DNA of 12,568 nucleotides from Thermoleophilaceae bacterium (GTDB lineage Bacteria > Actinomycetota > Thermoleophilia > Solirubrobacterales > Thermoleophilaceae): assembly GCA_013695855.1 (NCBI GenBank), contig JACCZR010000131.1, forward strand, positions 1 to 12,568, given 5' to 3'. Under the pieces are notes generated by a model. That model had not been told where the DNA came from and did not search any database. It saw only the letters and a list, made by a program, of their open reading frames with translations. The stretch's first letter is position 1, and every line of letters starts with the position of its first letter. Shown piece by piece: positions 1 to 8,400 of this stretch. The translations under genes and the position numbers were made by a program.

Positions 1-680
1 TCGCGCGAGCAGCCGGCGTCCCACTCCGAGCGGCGGTTGCCGTGGGCCGGGATGCCGCCGGCGTCCTTGAGCATCCGCGCGAGGTGGAGCAGGTTCCAGG
101 TCATGAAGTGGGTGTTGCGGTTGGTGAAGTCGTTCTCGGGACCGCCCGAGCCGGGGTCGAGGTAGCTGGGGCCCGGCCCGGCCTCGCCCATCCAGCCCGA
201 GTCGGCCTGGGGCGGGATCGTGAAGCCGATGTGCTGGAGCGAGTAGAGGATGTTCATCGCGCAGTGCTTGGCCCCGTCCTCGTTGCCGGTGATGAGACAC
301 CCGCCGACGCGCCCGTAGTAGGCGTACTGCCCGGCGTCGTTGAGCAGGTGGCTGTTGCCGTACAGGCGCTCGATCACCTGGGTGCAGACCGACGACTTCT
401 CGCCCAGCCAGATCGGCGAGAGCAACACCAGGATGTCGGCGGCCATGACCTTGTCGAAGATCGCCGGCCACTCGTCGCGCTCCCAGCCGACCTCCGTCAT
501 GTCCGGCTGGACGCCGGTCGCGATGTCGTGGTCGATGGCGCGGATCACCTCCACCGCCACGCCCTGCTCGGTGAGCACCCCGATGGAACGATCGGCGAGC
601 GCCTGGGTGTTGGAGGCCTCGGGGGAGCGCTTGAGCGTGCAGTTGACGACGACGGCGCTGAGGTCTGAGTAGTCCGCCAC
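1..680 (-). CDS. Flavodoxin-fold NAD(P)H/FMN reductase family protein (3' end outside window)
   Basis: A 226-residue open frame reads leftward from a GTG start at 680 and leaves the window without a stop, so the C-terminus is missing. After a beta strand (AVVVNC, residues 9-14) comes a phosphate-loop-like stretch, TLKRSPEASNT (15-25), of the kind that binds the FMN phosphate in the flavodoxin_2/FMN_red fold. Further on are the flavin-contacting SPIW (88-91) and a GGCLITGNEDG segment (126-136). These features point to a cytoplasmic FMN-dependent quinone, azo or FMN reductase, but the substrate cannot be read from the sequence. The gene lies 25 bp after the metallophosphoesterase on the same strand, so the two are probably co-transcribed. 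No good Shine-Dalgarno precedes the GTG. That start is chosen because the first beta strand follows directly. The family call is firm and the reaction is not known. Confidence 0.82.
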   Translation of the reverse strand, partial: MADYSDLSAVVVNCTLKRSPEASNTQALADRSIGVLTEQGVAVEVIRAIDHDIATGVQPDMTEVGWERDEWPAIFDKVMAADILVLLSPIWLGEKSSVCTQVIERLYGNSHLLNDAGQYAYYGRVGGCLITGNEDGAKHCAMNILYSLQHIGFTIPPQADSGWMGEAGPGPSYLDPGSGGPENDFTNRNTHFMTWNLLHLARMLKDAGGIPAHGNRRSEWDAGCSR

Positions 681-705
681 CGGCGGCAGCGTAGACCGGG
701 CTTCC

Positions 706-1788
706 TTACGGCGGTGTGACGCCTCGGTCGAGCACGAGACCTTCGAGCACGTTCTCCAGGCGGGGAGGGCCCGAGGCCTCCAGCCAGGTGACCGTGCCCG
801 GCCAGTAGGGGCTGCTCGGCCCGTCGGCCGCTATCAGCGAGCCCTCGTGGTACCAGGAGCCGGTGTTGTGCAGCAGGGCTCCGCTGGGCGTGCGCCATTC
901 GCCGTCGCGGCCGGGGAGGGGCCAGGGTCGGTGGGTGTGGCCGAAGAGCACGTGCTGCGCGCGCACGTCCAGGGCCTCCACAGCCTCGCTCATCGCCCTC
1001 AGTCCCGACTCGCGCAACTCGGCGCCCGTGACCTCCGAGCGGAAGGGACCGAAGCCCGCGGCGTTCAGCGCCAGCACCCCCGCGGGCACGCCCATGCGAC
1101 CTACCGCGAAGCCCCCCAAGCCGCCTCTCTCCAGAAGCCGCCATGCCTTTCGCGACGCACCTCCAGTGCGCTCCAGCGCTGTCTGCGAGGAGGCCTGCGC
1201 GATCCCGTGGAAGAGCGAGTAAAGCGGGTCGAGGATCGCCTCGTAGTCCGCCGGTGACGAGGGGGCACGGCGCAGGGTAACGCGCCGCATGGCCGAGGCC
1301 ATGATCGCCTCCGGGCGGGGCACGGTCATGTGGACGTCGACCTGGTGACCGTGGGTGGCGTAGACGTCGTCGCGAAGCCACATCCCGGGGTAGGAGAGGC
1401 TCAGCTCGGCGCCGGCGAGCGTCTCCGCGAGCCGGCCGAGCAGGCCGGGGTGGCCGCTCGCCTCCGTGCGCTGCTCGAGACCCAGATCCTGGTCCTCGAG
1501 GCGCAGGCGGTCGAGGAAGGCCTCGGCCAGGTGATGGTCGTGGTTGCCGGGCACCACGATCAGCTCTTTGTCGCGGCATGCCTCGCGGAGGGCCTTCAGC
1601 GCGGGCGACGCCGTCTCGAGCACACGTGCCACCGGCTGCTCTCGCAGCTCGAGCAGGTCGCCGAGCACGACCACGCGCTCGGCGCCCTCCAGGGCGCCCA
1701 CCAGCCGCTCGCGTGGCTCGGGCAGGCGCAGCACGTCGCGGCCCGAGACGGCGCCGAGGTGCAGGTCGGAGAGGAGGGCGGTGCGCAC
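706..1788 (-). CDS. Calcineurin-like metallophosphoesterase
   Basis: This 360-residue protein has the complete two-metal phosphoesterase signature in order: D8-L-H10 (SDLHLG), G43-D44 (VVLGDLLE), G81-N-H-D84 (VVPGNHDHH), H146-G-H148 (ATHGHQ) and G283-H-T-H286 (LFGHTHRP). It should be a Mn/Fe-type cytoplasmic hydrolase acting on a phosphomonoester, a phosphodiester or a nucleotide derivative. The motif spacing resembles LpxH and other UDP-diacylglucosamine-hydrolase-like members. A lipid A role is unlikely in an actinomycete, so the substrate is left open. The insert at about residues 150-270 is longer than in minimal family members and may form a cap. The start is the GTG at 1788. An ATG 8 bp upstream is out of frame, and no Shine-Dalgarno is visible, so translation may be leaderless. 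The gene diverges from the small zinc-ribbon-like protein across 40 bp. Confidence 0.9.
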   Translation of the reverse strand: MRTALLSDLHLGAVSGRDVLRLPEPRERLVGALEGAERVVVLGDLLELREQPVARVLETASPALKALREACRDKELIVVPGNHDHHLAEAFLDRLRLEDQDLGLEQRTEASGHPGLLGRLAETLAGAELSLSYPGMWLRDDVYATHGHQVDVHMTVPRPEAIMASAMRRVTLRRAPSSPADYEAILDPLYSLFHGIAQASSQTALERTGGASRKAWRLLERGGLGGFAVGRMGVPAGVLALNAAGFGPFRSEVTGAELRESGLRAMSEAVEALDVRAQHVLFGHTHRPWPLPGRDGEWRTPSGALLHNTGSWYHEGSLIAADGPSSPYWPGTVTWLEASGPPRLENVLEGLVLDRGVTPP

Positions 1789-1828
1789 CTGCGCATCTTG
1801 GCTGACGCCGGAGGTAATCTCGCCGCGG
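1789..1828. promoter_or_regulatory. Divergent intergenic promoter region
   Basis: These 40 bp separate the two divergent starts and must hold at least part of both promoters. On the plus strand GGAGGT at 1810-1815 is a strong Shine-Dalgarno for the GTG at 1829, although its 13-nt spacing is longer than ideal. On the minus strand CAAGAT (complement of 1795-1800) resembles a TAnnnT -10 box placed 6 nt before the metallophosphoesterase GTG, which would fit a leaderless transcript. No convincing -35 box was found on either strand. The intergenic position is certain and the individual elements are tentative. Confidence 0.4.
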
Positions 1829-2446
1829 GTGCCTCTCTTCTGCCGTCACAACCGCCACACGGTCGACTGCCCGATCTGCTCGAAGGAGGCCCTCCCCGCG
1901 ACGGCGGTGCGCCGCGCGCCGGCTCGCAAGCCGGGGAGCAAGGCGGGCTCCACCGCCAAGAAGGGCTCGCCGCGGGCCCGTACCGTGAGCGGTCTGTACG
2001 CCGCCGCCGGGCCCTATGAGGACCTCGAGGTGAGCCGCTACGAGGTGCGACTGGAGCGGGTGCCCGGTGGGCTTCGGCTGGCCGAGTGGCCGCTTGGCAC
2101 CGGCGAGCTGCGCCGCCGCGCACCAGTGCTCGAGGCAAGCGACCTCCCCGGGCTGGTGGAGCGCGCCACCGAGCGCGGCGTGGTCGGTGGCGCCGATGCC
2201 GCCAAGCTCTCCGAAGCCGTGACAGCGGGGGAGGGAAGGGGCGTGAGCCGCGGGCGCGCGGGCGAGTTCTGGGAGGAGCTCCGCATCGAGCAGCTCGAGG
2301 CGGGCCGGGTTCGTATCGCCCGCTGGATCGAGCGCCCCGGCAGTGGCTGGGAGCGCCAGGAGACGCCGGTGATGCTGCCGGCGGCCCGCTTCGTCGAAGC
2401 CCTGAGGGGCGCGGCGTCAGGTGCCTCGGCGCCGGCACGACCCTAG
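1829..2446 (+). CDS. Small protein with N-terminal Cys/His (zinc-ribbon-like) cluster, function unknown
   Basis: The product has 205 residues. It opens with five possible metal ligands close together, C5, H7, H10, C14 and C17, in the string CRHNRHTVDCPIC, which looks like a small zinc-binding knuckle. A basic, low-complexity linker follows (about residues 24-47, rich in R, K, A and P). Two similar beta-rich segments come next, YEVRLERVPGGLRLAEWPL and LRIEQLEAGRVRIARWIER. They share the pattern of alternating hydrophobics, charge and W, so they may be a duplicated strand unit. The GTG at 1829 is preferred because the cysteine motif begins four residues later and GGAGGT lies upstream. The frame is open further 5' but there it overlaps the divergent gene and loses protein-like composition. 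I do not recognise a characterised family. The gene lies 138 bp before addB on the same strand. Confidence 0.72.
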   Translation: MPLFCRHNRHTVDCPICSKEALPATAVRRAPARKPGSKAGSTAKKGSPRARTVSGLYAAAGPYEDLEVSRYEVRLERVPGGLRLAEWPLGTGELRRRAPVLEASDLPGLVERATERGVVGGADAAKLSEAVTAGEGRGVSRGRAGEFWEELRIEQLEAGRVRIARWIERPGSGWERQETPVMLPAARFVEALRGAASGASAPARP

Positions 2447-2450
2447 TGGG

Positions 2451-2544
2451 GGAGCGCAGGCCGAGCGCTGGGGGAGGAGCGCAGCCCGAGCGTCGGTCGG
2501 GCGAGCACCGGACCGATTGGTCTCGGCCGAGCACCGCACGCTCG
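2451..2544 (+). repeat. Extragenic composite repeat, copy A
   Basis: This repeat lies in the 138-bp gap before addB. Two tandem 25-bp-spaced units begin at 2451 and 2476. Both start GGAGCGCAG and match at 16 of the first 17 bases. The 35 bases from 2476 to 2510 match 11471-11505 at 32 positions. CGAGCACCG occurs at 2502-2510 and again at 2528-2536, and the 17 bases at 2528-2544 match the end of copy B at 16 positions. Within the unit CCCGA and TCGGG (2485-2489 and 2497-2501) form a 5-bp stem. A further inverted repeat, GACC-GATT-GGTC, lies at 2511-2522. The element may act in transcription termination, or may simply be a dispersed genomic repeat. Confidence 0.6.
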
Positions 2545-2570
2545 ATCTCCTCTACGTCGTGACCGGCCGT

Positions 2571-2576
2571 TACACC
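2571..2576 (+). promoter_or_regulatory. Possible -10 element for addB (weak)
   Basis: TACACC starts 14 nt before the addB GTG and is followed by a short TCTGTCCT stretch. No Shine-Dalgarno lies between it and the start codon. The arrangement would suit a leaderless actinobacterial transcript, but the last position of the TAnnnT consensus is C rather than T and no -35 box is evident. This is an inference from position and composition only. Confidence 0.22.
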
Positions 2577-2584
2577 TCTGTCCT

Positions 2585-5488
2585 GTGCCACTGAAGCTCG
2601 TCACCGGGCCTGCCAACGCCGCCAAGGCGGGAGAGGTCCTGGGCGGCCTGCGCGACCGCTTGGCCGAAGAGCCGATCCTCGTCGTGCCCGCCTTTCAGGA
2701 CGTGGAGCACTCCCAGCGCGAGCTGGCCGAGCGCGGGGCGATCTTCGGCGCTGAGGTGGTGCGCTTCAAGCGCCTCTACAGGCGCATCGCCGAGCGTGCC
2801 GGCTATCGCGAACGGGTGGCCTCCGTAGTGCAGCGCGAGCTGGTGATGGAGGAGGCGGTGGGCCGGGCCGGCCTGACCGTGCTGGCCGCCTCGGCAGCGC
2901 GGCCCGGCTTCGCGCGCGCCGCGCTCTCCTTTGTCGGGGAGCTCGAGACCGCCATGGTCGAGCCCGACCGCTTCTCCGACGCCGTGCGCGCCTGGGCGGG
3001 CGAAGGCCCGCGCCGTGGCTACGCCGACGAGATCGCCGCGGTCTACCGGGGCTATCGCTCCGCGCTCGACGCCGCGGGGCTCGTGGACGATGAGCTCTTC
3101 GCCTGGCGCGCGTTGGACGCCCTGCGCCGCCTGCCGGATCGCTGGCGTGCCACCCCCGTGTTCGTCTACGGCTTCGACGACTTCGACGACCTCCAGCTCG
3201 ATGCGCTCGAGACGCTCTCTGACCGCTGCGGTGCCGACGTCGTCGTCTCGCTTCCCTTCGAGCCGGGACGTGAGGCGTTCCGTGCCGTGGCCGAGACCCA
3301 CTCCCGCCTCTCCGCGCTCGCCTTCGAGCGCGTGGACCTCGAGCCGCTGGACGACCACTACGCGAGCAGCTCCCGCGAGGCGCTCCACCACCTCGAGCGC
3401 ACGCTGTTCTCCACGGACGTCCCCGAGCGCCTCCCTGCGGGTTCCGCGGTGCGCCTGCACTCGGCCGGCGGCGAACGGGCGGAGGTCGAACTGGTGGGCG
3501 CCGAGGTGCTCAAGCTGCTGCGCGAGGGTGTCCAGCCCGGCGACGTGGCGGTGGTGTTCAACGAACCGGGTCGCTACGCGTCGCTGGTCGAGCAGGTCTT
3601 CGGCGCGTACGGGATCCCGTTCTCGATGGTCCACGCGCTCCCGCTTCGCCAGACGGCCCTCGGCCGCGGCCTGCTGGCACTGCTGCGTTGCGCACGGCTG
3701 GAGGGCACCGCCGAGGACCTGCTCACGTGGCTGCGCACACCGGGCCGGCTCGACCAGCCGCACCTCGCCGATCGCCTCGAGGCCGAGGTCCGCAAGAGGG
3801 GCGCCCAGTCGGCCACCGAGGCGCGCGAGGCCTGGGAGGCCGCGCGCTGGCCGCTCGAGGACCTCGACCGCCTCAGCGCCGCGCGCGGTACCGCCGCGCT
3901 GCTGTGGGAGATCGACCGGCTGCTGGGCCGGCTCTTCACGGCGCCTCACCACCGGCGGGCGCCTGTCCTGAGCGGCCCCCAGCTCGACGACGCTCGGGCC
4001 TATGACGCCGCCCACCGGGCGCTCAACGAGCTTGGAAACCTGCTCGCGGCCGATCCCGAGGTGGTGCTCGACGCACGCAGGGTGCACGACACGCTGGGCG
4101 AGCTTGCCGTGCGGGTGGGCGAGAACCCTCAGCCCGACCGCGTGCAGGTCGCGAGCCCGCGGGAGGTCCGGGCCCGGCGCTTCGAGGCCGTTTTCGTCTG
4201 CGGGCTCAACGAGGGCGAGTTCCCGCGCGGCGGCTTGTCCGATCCTTTCCTTCCCGACGAGGACCGCCGCCGCCTGGCCGCCGCGAGCGAGCTCATGCTG
4301 CCGCTGCGCGAGGACCGGATGGAGCGCGAGCGCTACCTCTTCTACGTCTGCGCCTCGCGCGCCGAGCGGCTGTTGGTGCTCTCCTCCCGCTACTGCGACG
4401 AGGAGGGCGACCCGGAGGCGCAGTCGTTCTTCGTCGAGGATGCCCGTGAGCTGTTCGATGCGCTGCCCGAGCGACGGCGTTCGCTCTCGGAGGTGACCTG
4501 GGAGCCCGAGGACGCCCCCACCTCCGCAGAGCTCGAGCGATCGCTGGCGGCCCGGGGCCGGCGAACGCAAGAGCCCGAGCCGGCTGCATTGACCTCAGAG
4601 GCGCTGCTGGCCGAGCTGGCCTCCAAGGAAGCCGTGGCGGCCAGCGCGCTGGAGAAGTACGCCGACTGCCCGGTCAAGTGGGTGGTGGACAGCCTGCTGC
4701 GTCCCGAGGCGCTCGAGCCCGACCCCGAGCAGATGGTCCGCGGGCAGTACGCCCACAAGGTGCTCGAGCGGACCTACACCCGGCTGCGCGAAGAGACCAC
4801 CACCAAGCGCGTCACGGCGGCCAACCTGGCCGACGCCGAGCGGATCCTGCTCTCCGAGCTCGAAGCCCACCGCGGCGAGTTTCGCCTCTCGCCCAAGCAG
4901 ACCCGCGTGCGCGCCGCGGTGCGCCGCCTGGAGTTCGACCTCCTGCGCTTCCTGCGCTGGGAGGCCGAGGCCGAGACTCTGTTCGAGCCCGAGCACCTCG
5001 AGCTCGAGTTCGGGCTGGGTGGCGACGAGCCCGTCGAGGTGGCGGGGGTGAAGCTGCGTGGGAAGGTCGACCGGGTGGACGTCTTCGACGGCCAGGCCCT
5101 CGTGCGCGACTACAAGACGGGCAAGAGGGCCGACTCGTACAAGTGGGCGGACTGGGAGAAGGAGAACCGCTTCCAGGCGGCGCTCTACATGCTCGCCGTG
5201 CGCGACCGGTTGGGGCTGGCGCCCGTGGCCGGGGTCTACGAGCCGCTGGGCAGCGAGGTCCGCAGGCCTCGGGGGCTGGTGTCAAAGGACGTCGAAGCTC
5301 TCGGCACGGGCTGGGTGAAGACAGACCTCGTCGAGCCCGAGCAGTTCGAGCAGGTGCTCACCCAGGCTCAAGAGCGGATCTCGGCGACCGCGGAGCGGAT
5401 GCGCCGGGGCGAGCTCGGGTGCGACCCGGACAAGTGCGGCTTCGACGGAACCTGCTCCTACCCCTCGATCTGCCGCTCGGAGGACTGA
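2585..5488 (+). CDS. addB: AddB-like subunit of an AddAB/AdnAB-type helicase-nuclease
   Basis: The product has 967 residues, compared with about 1,150 for Bacillus AddB. It begins as an SF1-helicase-like domain, but the Walker A site reads GPANAAKA (8-15). Lysine 14 is kept, while the preceding glycine and following Ser/Thr are both alanine, so ATP hydrolysis here is doubtful. AddB-family landmarks follow: YGFDDFDDLQLDALE, then VFVCGLNEGEFP (536-547), then a motif VI-like YVCASRAE (587-594). The C-terminal nuclease has H724, D829 (GKVDRVDV) and D842-Y-K844 (DYKTGK), a complete PD-(D/E)XK set. C695 (YADCP) with C946, C951, C957 and C963 should hold a [4Fe-4S] cluster, as in AddB. The role is end recognition, one-strand cleavage and partnership with the next gene in resecting double-strand breaks. 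The GTG start has no Shine-Dalgarno. The mycobacterial AdnAB naming (weak motor first) is an alternative. Confidence 0.88.
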   Translation: MPLKLVTGPANAAKAGEVLGGLRDRLAEEPILVVPAFQDVEHSQRELAERGAIFGAEVVRFKRLYRRIAERAGYRERVASVVQRELVMEEAVGRAGLTVLAASAARPGFARAALSFVGELETAMVEPDRFSDAVRAWAGEGPRRGYADEIAAVYRGYRSALDAAGLVDDELFAWRALDALRRLPDRWRATPVFVYGFDDFDDLQLDALETLSDRCGADVVVSLPFEPGREAFRAVAETHSRLSALAFERVDLEPLDDHYASSSREALHHLERTLFSTDVPERLPAGSAVRLHSAGGERAEVELVGAEVLKLLREGVQPGDVAVVFNEPGRYASLVEQVFGAYGIPFSMVHALPLRQTALGRGLLALLRCARLEGTAEDLLTWLRTPGRLDQPHLADRLEAEVRKRGAQSATEAREAWEAARWPLEDLDRLSAARGTAALLWEIDRLLGRLFTAPHHRRAPVLSGPQLDDARAYDAAHRALNELGNLLAADPEVVLDARRVHDTLGELAVRVGENPQPDRVQVASPREVRARRFEAVFVCGLNEGEFPRGGLSDPFLPDEDRRRLAAASELMLPLREDRMERERYLFYVCASRAERLLVLSSRYCDEEGDPEAQSFFVEDARELFDALPERRRSLSEVTWEPEDAPTSAELERSLAARGRRTQEPEPAALTSEALLAELASKEAVAASALEKYADCPVKWVVDSLLRPEALEPDPEQMVRGQYAHKVLERTYTRLREETTTKRVTAANLADAERILLSELEAHRGEFRLSPKQTRVRAAVRRLEFDLLRFLRWEAEAETLFEPEHLELEFGLGGDEPVEVAGVKLRGKVDRVDVFDGQALVRDYKTGKRADSYKWADWEKENRFQAALYMLAVRDRLGLAPVAGVYEPLGSEVRRPRGLVSKDVEALGTGWVKTDLVEPEQFEQVLTQAQERISATAERMRRGELGCDPDKCGFDGTCSYPSICRSED
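5479..5484 (+). promoter_or_regulatory. Ribosome binding site for addA inside the end of addB
   Basis: GGAGGA lies in the last codons of addB, 7 nt before the TTG at 5492. This is ideal spacing and the clearest Shine-Dalgarno in the window. It decides the unusual TTG start and indicates translational coupling of the two subunits, since addB stops at 5488, only 3 bp before the addA start. Confidence 0.8.
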
Positions 5489-5491
5489 GTC

Positions 5492-8400
5492 TTGGAGTTC
5501 ACCGCAGAGCAGCGGAGCGCGATCGAGCGCCGCGACGTGTCGCTGCTGGTGCGTGCCGGGGCGGGCACGGGCAAGACATCGGTCCTGGTCGAGCGCTTCG
5601 CACAGGCGGTGATGGAGGACGAAGTCGCCGTAGACGCGATCCTCGCCATCACCTTCACCGAGAAGGCGGCGTCCGAGATGAAGGAGCGCATCCGGGCGCG
5701 GCTGCTCGCGCTGGGCAAGCGAGACGAGGCCCGCCAGGCCGAGGGCGCCTGGGTCTCGACCATCCACCGATTCTGCGCGCGGGTGCTGCGCGCGCACGCG
5801 CTGAGCGCCGGGATCGACCCCGAGTACCGGGTGCTCGACGAGCTCGAGACCCAGCGGCTCAGCCTCGACGCCTTCGACCGCGCCCTGGAGGAACTGCTGG
5901 CCGAGTCCGCGGGAACCGACCGGCTCGAGCTCGTGGCCGCCTACACGCCGGACCGCTTGCGCGACATGGTGCGCACCGCGTACTCGAACCTCCGCAGCCG
6001 GGGAGAGCGCCACCCGCGCCTCGACCCGCTCCCCGAGCCCTCCGACGGGCTCGCAGAGGCCGCCCGCCTGACGGCGGCAGTGCTGGGCGCGGCGAGCGAT
6101 CTGGGCTCCGCGAAGCCGATGAAGCAGGTGACTCAGGCGCTGGAGCGACTGGAGGCGTGTCGGGAGGCGCTGGGCGGCTCGGTCTCCGAGGCCGCTCTCC
6201 TGGACCGGTTCAAGCTCAGCGGCAGCGCGAACGCGCTGAAGTCCGATGCGTGCGAGGAGTACCGGCATGCGCTCGGGGAGTACCGCGCTGTGGTGCTGGC
6301 GCGCGCTGAGCGCCGCCACCACGCCCTCCTGCGCGTGCTTCTCGACCTCTACGGAGGGGCCCTGGAGAAGCTCAAGAGCGATCGCTCCGGCCTGGACTTC
6401 GAAGACCTCCAGCTGATCACCCGCGACCTTCTGCGGGGCGACGAGGCCATCCGGCAGGGCTACGCGGAGCGCTTCGCGCACGTGATGGTGGACGAGTTCC
6501 AGGACGTCAACCCGCTTCAGAACGAGCTGCTCGGGCTGCTCGAGCGGGGCAACCTGTTCCGTGTGGGCGACGAGAAGCAGTCGATCTACGGGTTCCGCCA
6601 CGCCGATGTCGGGGTGTTCGCACGCCACCACGCCGAGGCGAGCCGCGAGGGCCGCGCGCAGAGCGTGACCACTAACTTCCGCAGCCGCCGGGAGGTGCTC
6701 GACGCCGTGGACCTGGCGTTTGAGCGCACCTGGGGTGAGGATTTCGAGGCGCTGCGCGCCGGCCGCGACGATCCACCGTCGTCTGCCCCCTGCGTCGAGC
6801 TGCTGGCCGTGGACAAGAAGCACGGTTGCTGGGACGAGCTGGACGAGGACGCCTTCGGGCGCTCGCTGCGCGCCGCGCCACGCTGGCGCGCGGCCGAGGC
6901 ACGACTGCTGGCCCGTCGTCTCGAGGAGCTAGCAGGGGAGACCGGGCACGGATGGGGAGACATCGTGGTGCTCATGCGCGCCACGACCCACATGACCTAC
7001 TACGAGCGCGCGCTGGAGGAGCGCGGCATCCCGACCCACGTCGTGGGTGGTCGGGGCTACTGGAGCCAGCAGCAGGTGGGCGACCTCCGCCACTGGCTCG
7101 CGGCGCTGGCCAACCCCCTGGACGAGCTCTCGCTGCTGTCAGTGCTCGCCTCTCCGCTCGTGGGCCTCTCGTTGGACGCGGTGACGCTCGTCGGCATGCG
7201 CGCCGAGCGCGTGGGCCGCGACCCCTGGTGGGCCCTGCAGGAAGCATTTGCGGGAGACGACCCGAGCAACCTGCTGGCCGACCTTCCGGGCCCCGACCGC
7301 GTCCGCCTGGAGCGCTTCGTGGACGCCTTCGCCCGGGAGCGGACCGACGCCCCGCGGGTGTCGCTCGAGCGCCTGATCGACCGCGCGGTCACGGTTACCG
7401 GGTACGACCAGCACGTGCTCGCGCGCCCGGCCGGGGACCGGCGGATGGCCAACGTGCGAAAGCTCATGCGCATGGCCCGCGAGTTCGAGGCCGACGAGGG
7501 CCGCGACCTGCGCTCGTTCATCGACTTCGTCGCCGAGCGCGACCTGATCTCGGGGCGCGAGGGCGAGGCGCCGCTGGAGGCCGAGGAGCTGCAGCGCGTA
7601 CGGCTGATGACCATCCACCGCGCGAAGGGCCTCGAGTTCCCGGTGGTGTTCGTGGCCGACCTGGGCAAGGACGGCCACGAGGATCATGGGCCGCTTCGCC
7701 TCTCCGAGGACGGGCGCCTCGGCCTGCGGCTGTCCTCGCTGGGTGCGGCCGCCGTGCCGACCGCCGAGCTCGAGCGCATCAAGGAAGAGCAGCGACTGCG
7801 CGACGAGGCCGAGGAGAAGCGCATCCTTTACGTCGCGCTCACGCGCGCCAAGGAGCGTCTCGTGCTCAGCGGGGCGACCGACCTGCAGGGGCGTCCCGAG
7901 CCCAAGCCGCTTTCCGAGCCGCTGCGCTGGCTGTGGCGCTCGCTGGTGCCGGGTCTGCCCGGCGACGAGGCGAGCGGTGTGCACATCGACAGCTGGCAGG
8001 GCCGCGAGGTGCCGGTCCGCTGGGAGCGCTTGGACTTCGCGAACCTCGACGAGCAGCTGCCGCTCCCCGACCGGGTCCCCACCCGGCCCGCCCCCGAGCC
8101 GGATGGCTCGCTCGCCCCACCGTCCTTGGAGCTCGGCGTGCTGGCCGCGCCGCGCGCCCTCCCCGTCTCGCGGCTGAGCTACTCGGGCGTCGAGGCCCAC
8201 CGGCGCTGCGGCTATCGCTTCTATCTCGATCGCGCGCTGCGCCTGCCCGGTGCGGACGAGCTCGGGCAGGATGGGCCTCTTTCGCCGCAGGCCGACCGTT
8301 CGCTGGATGAGGCCCCGGCGCAAGGCCTGCCGGCTCTGCTGCGGGGCTCTCTCGTGCACGAGCTGCTGGAGCACTTGGACGTCCGCCGGCCCGTGACGCC

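Noticed and set aside
1544..1828. N-terminal extension of the small Cys/His protein to an ATG at 1544
   Set aside because: The extension lies antisense inside the phosphoesterase gene and is Arg/Ser-rich shadow sequence. GTG 1829 is preceded by GGAGGT and directly leads into the cysteine motif.
545..1858. A 437-codon minus-strand frame overlapping the metallophosphoesterase
   Set aside because: The translation is Arg/Pro/Ala-rich, typical of a shifted frame. The overlapping frame holds all five phosphoesterase motifs.
2570..4570. A 666-codon open frame antisense to addB
   Set aside because: In very GC-rich coding DNA the antisense frame that mirrors third codon positions stays open for long stretches. 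The translation is low in complexity (rich in G, E, R, A and H) with no domain, while the plus strand encodes an intact AddB.
5282..6823. A 513-codon antisense frame across the addB-addA junction, and a 411-codon one at 7139-8374
   Set aside because: Same cause. They run opposite strongly conserved helicase motifs and have no recognisable protein features or start signals.
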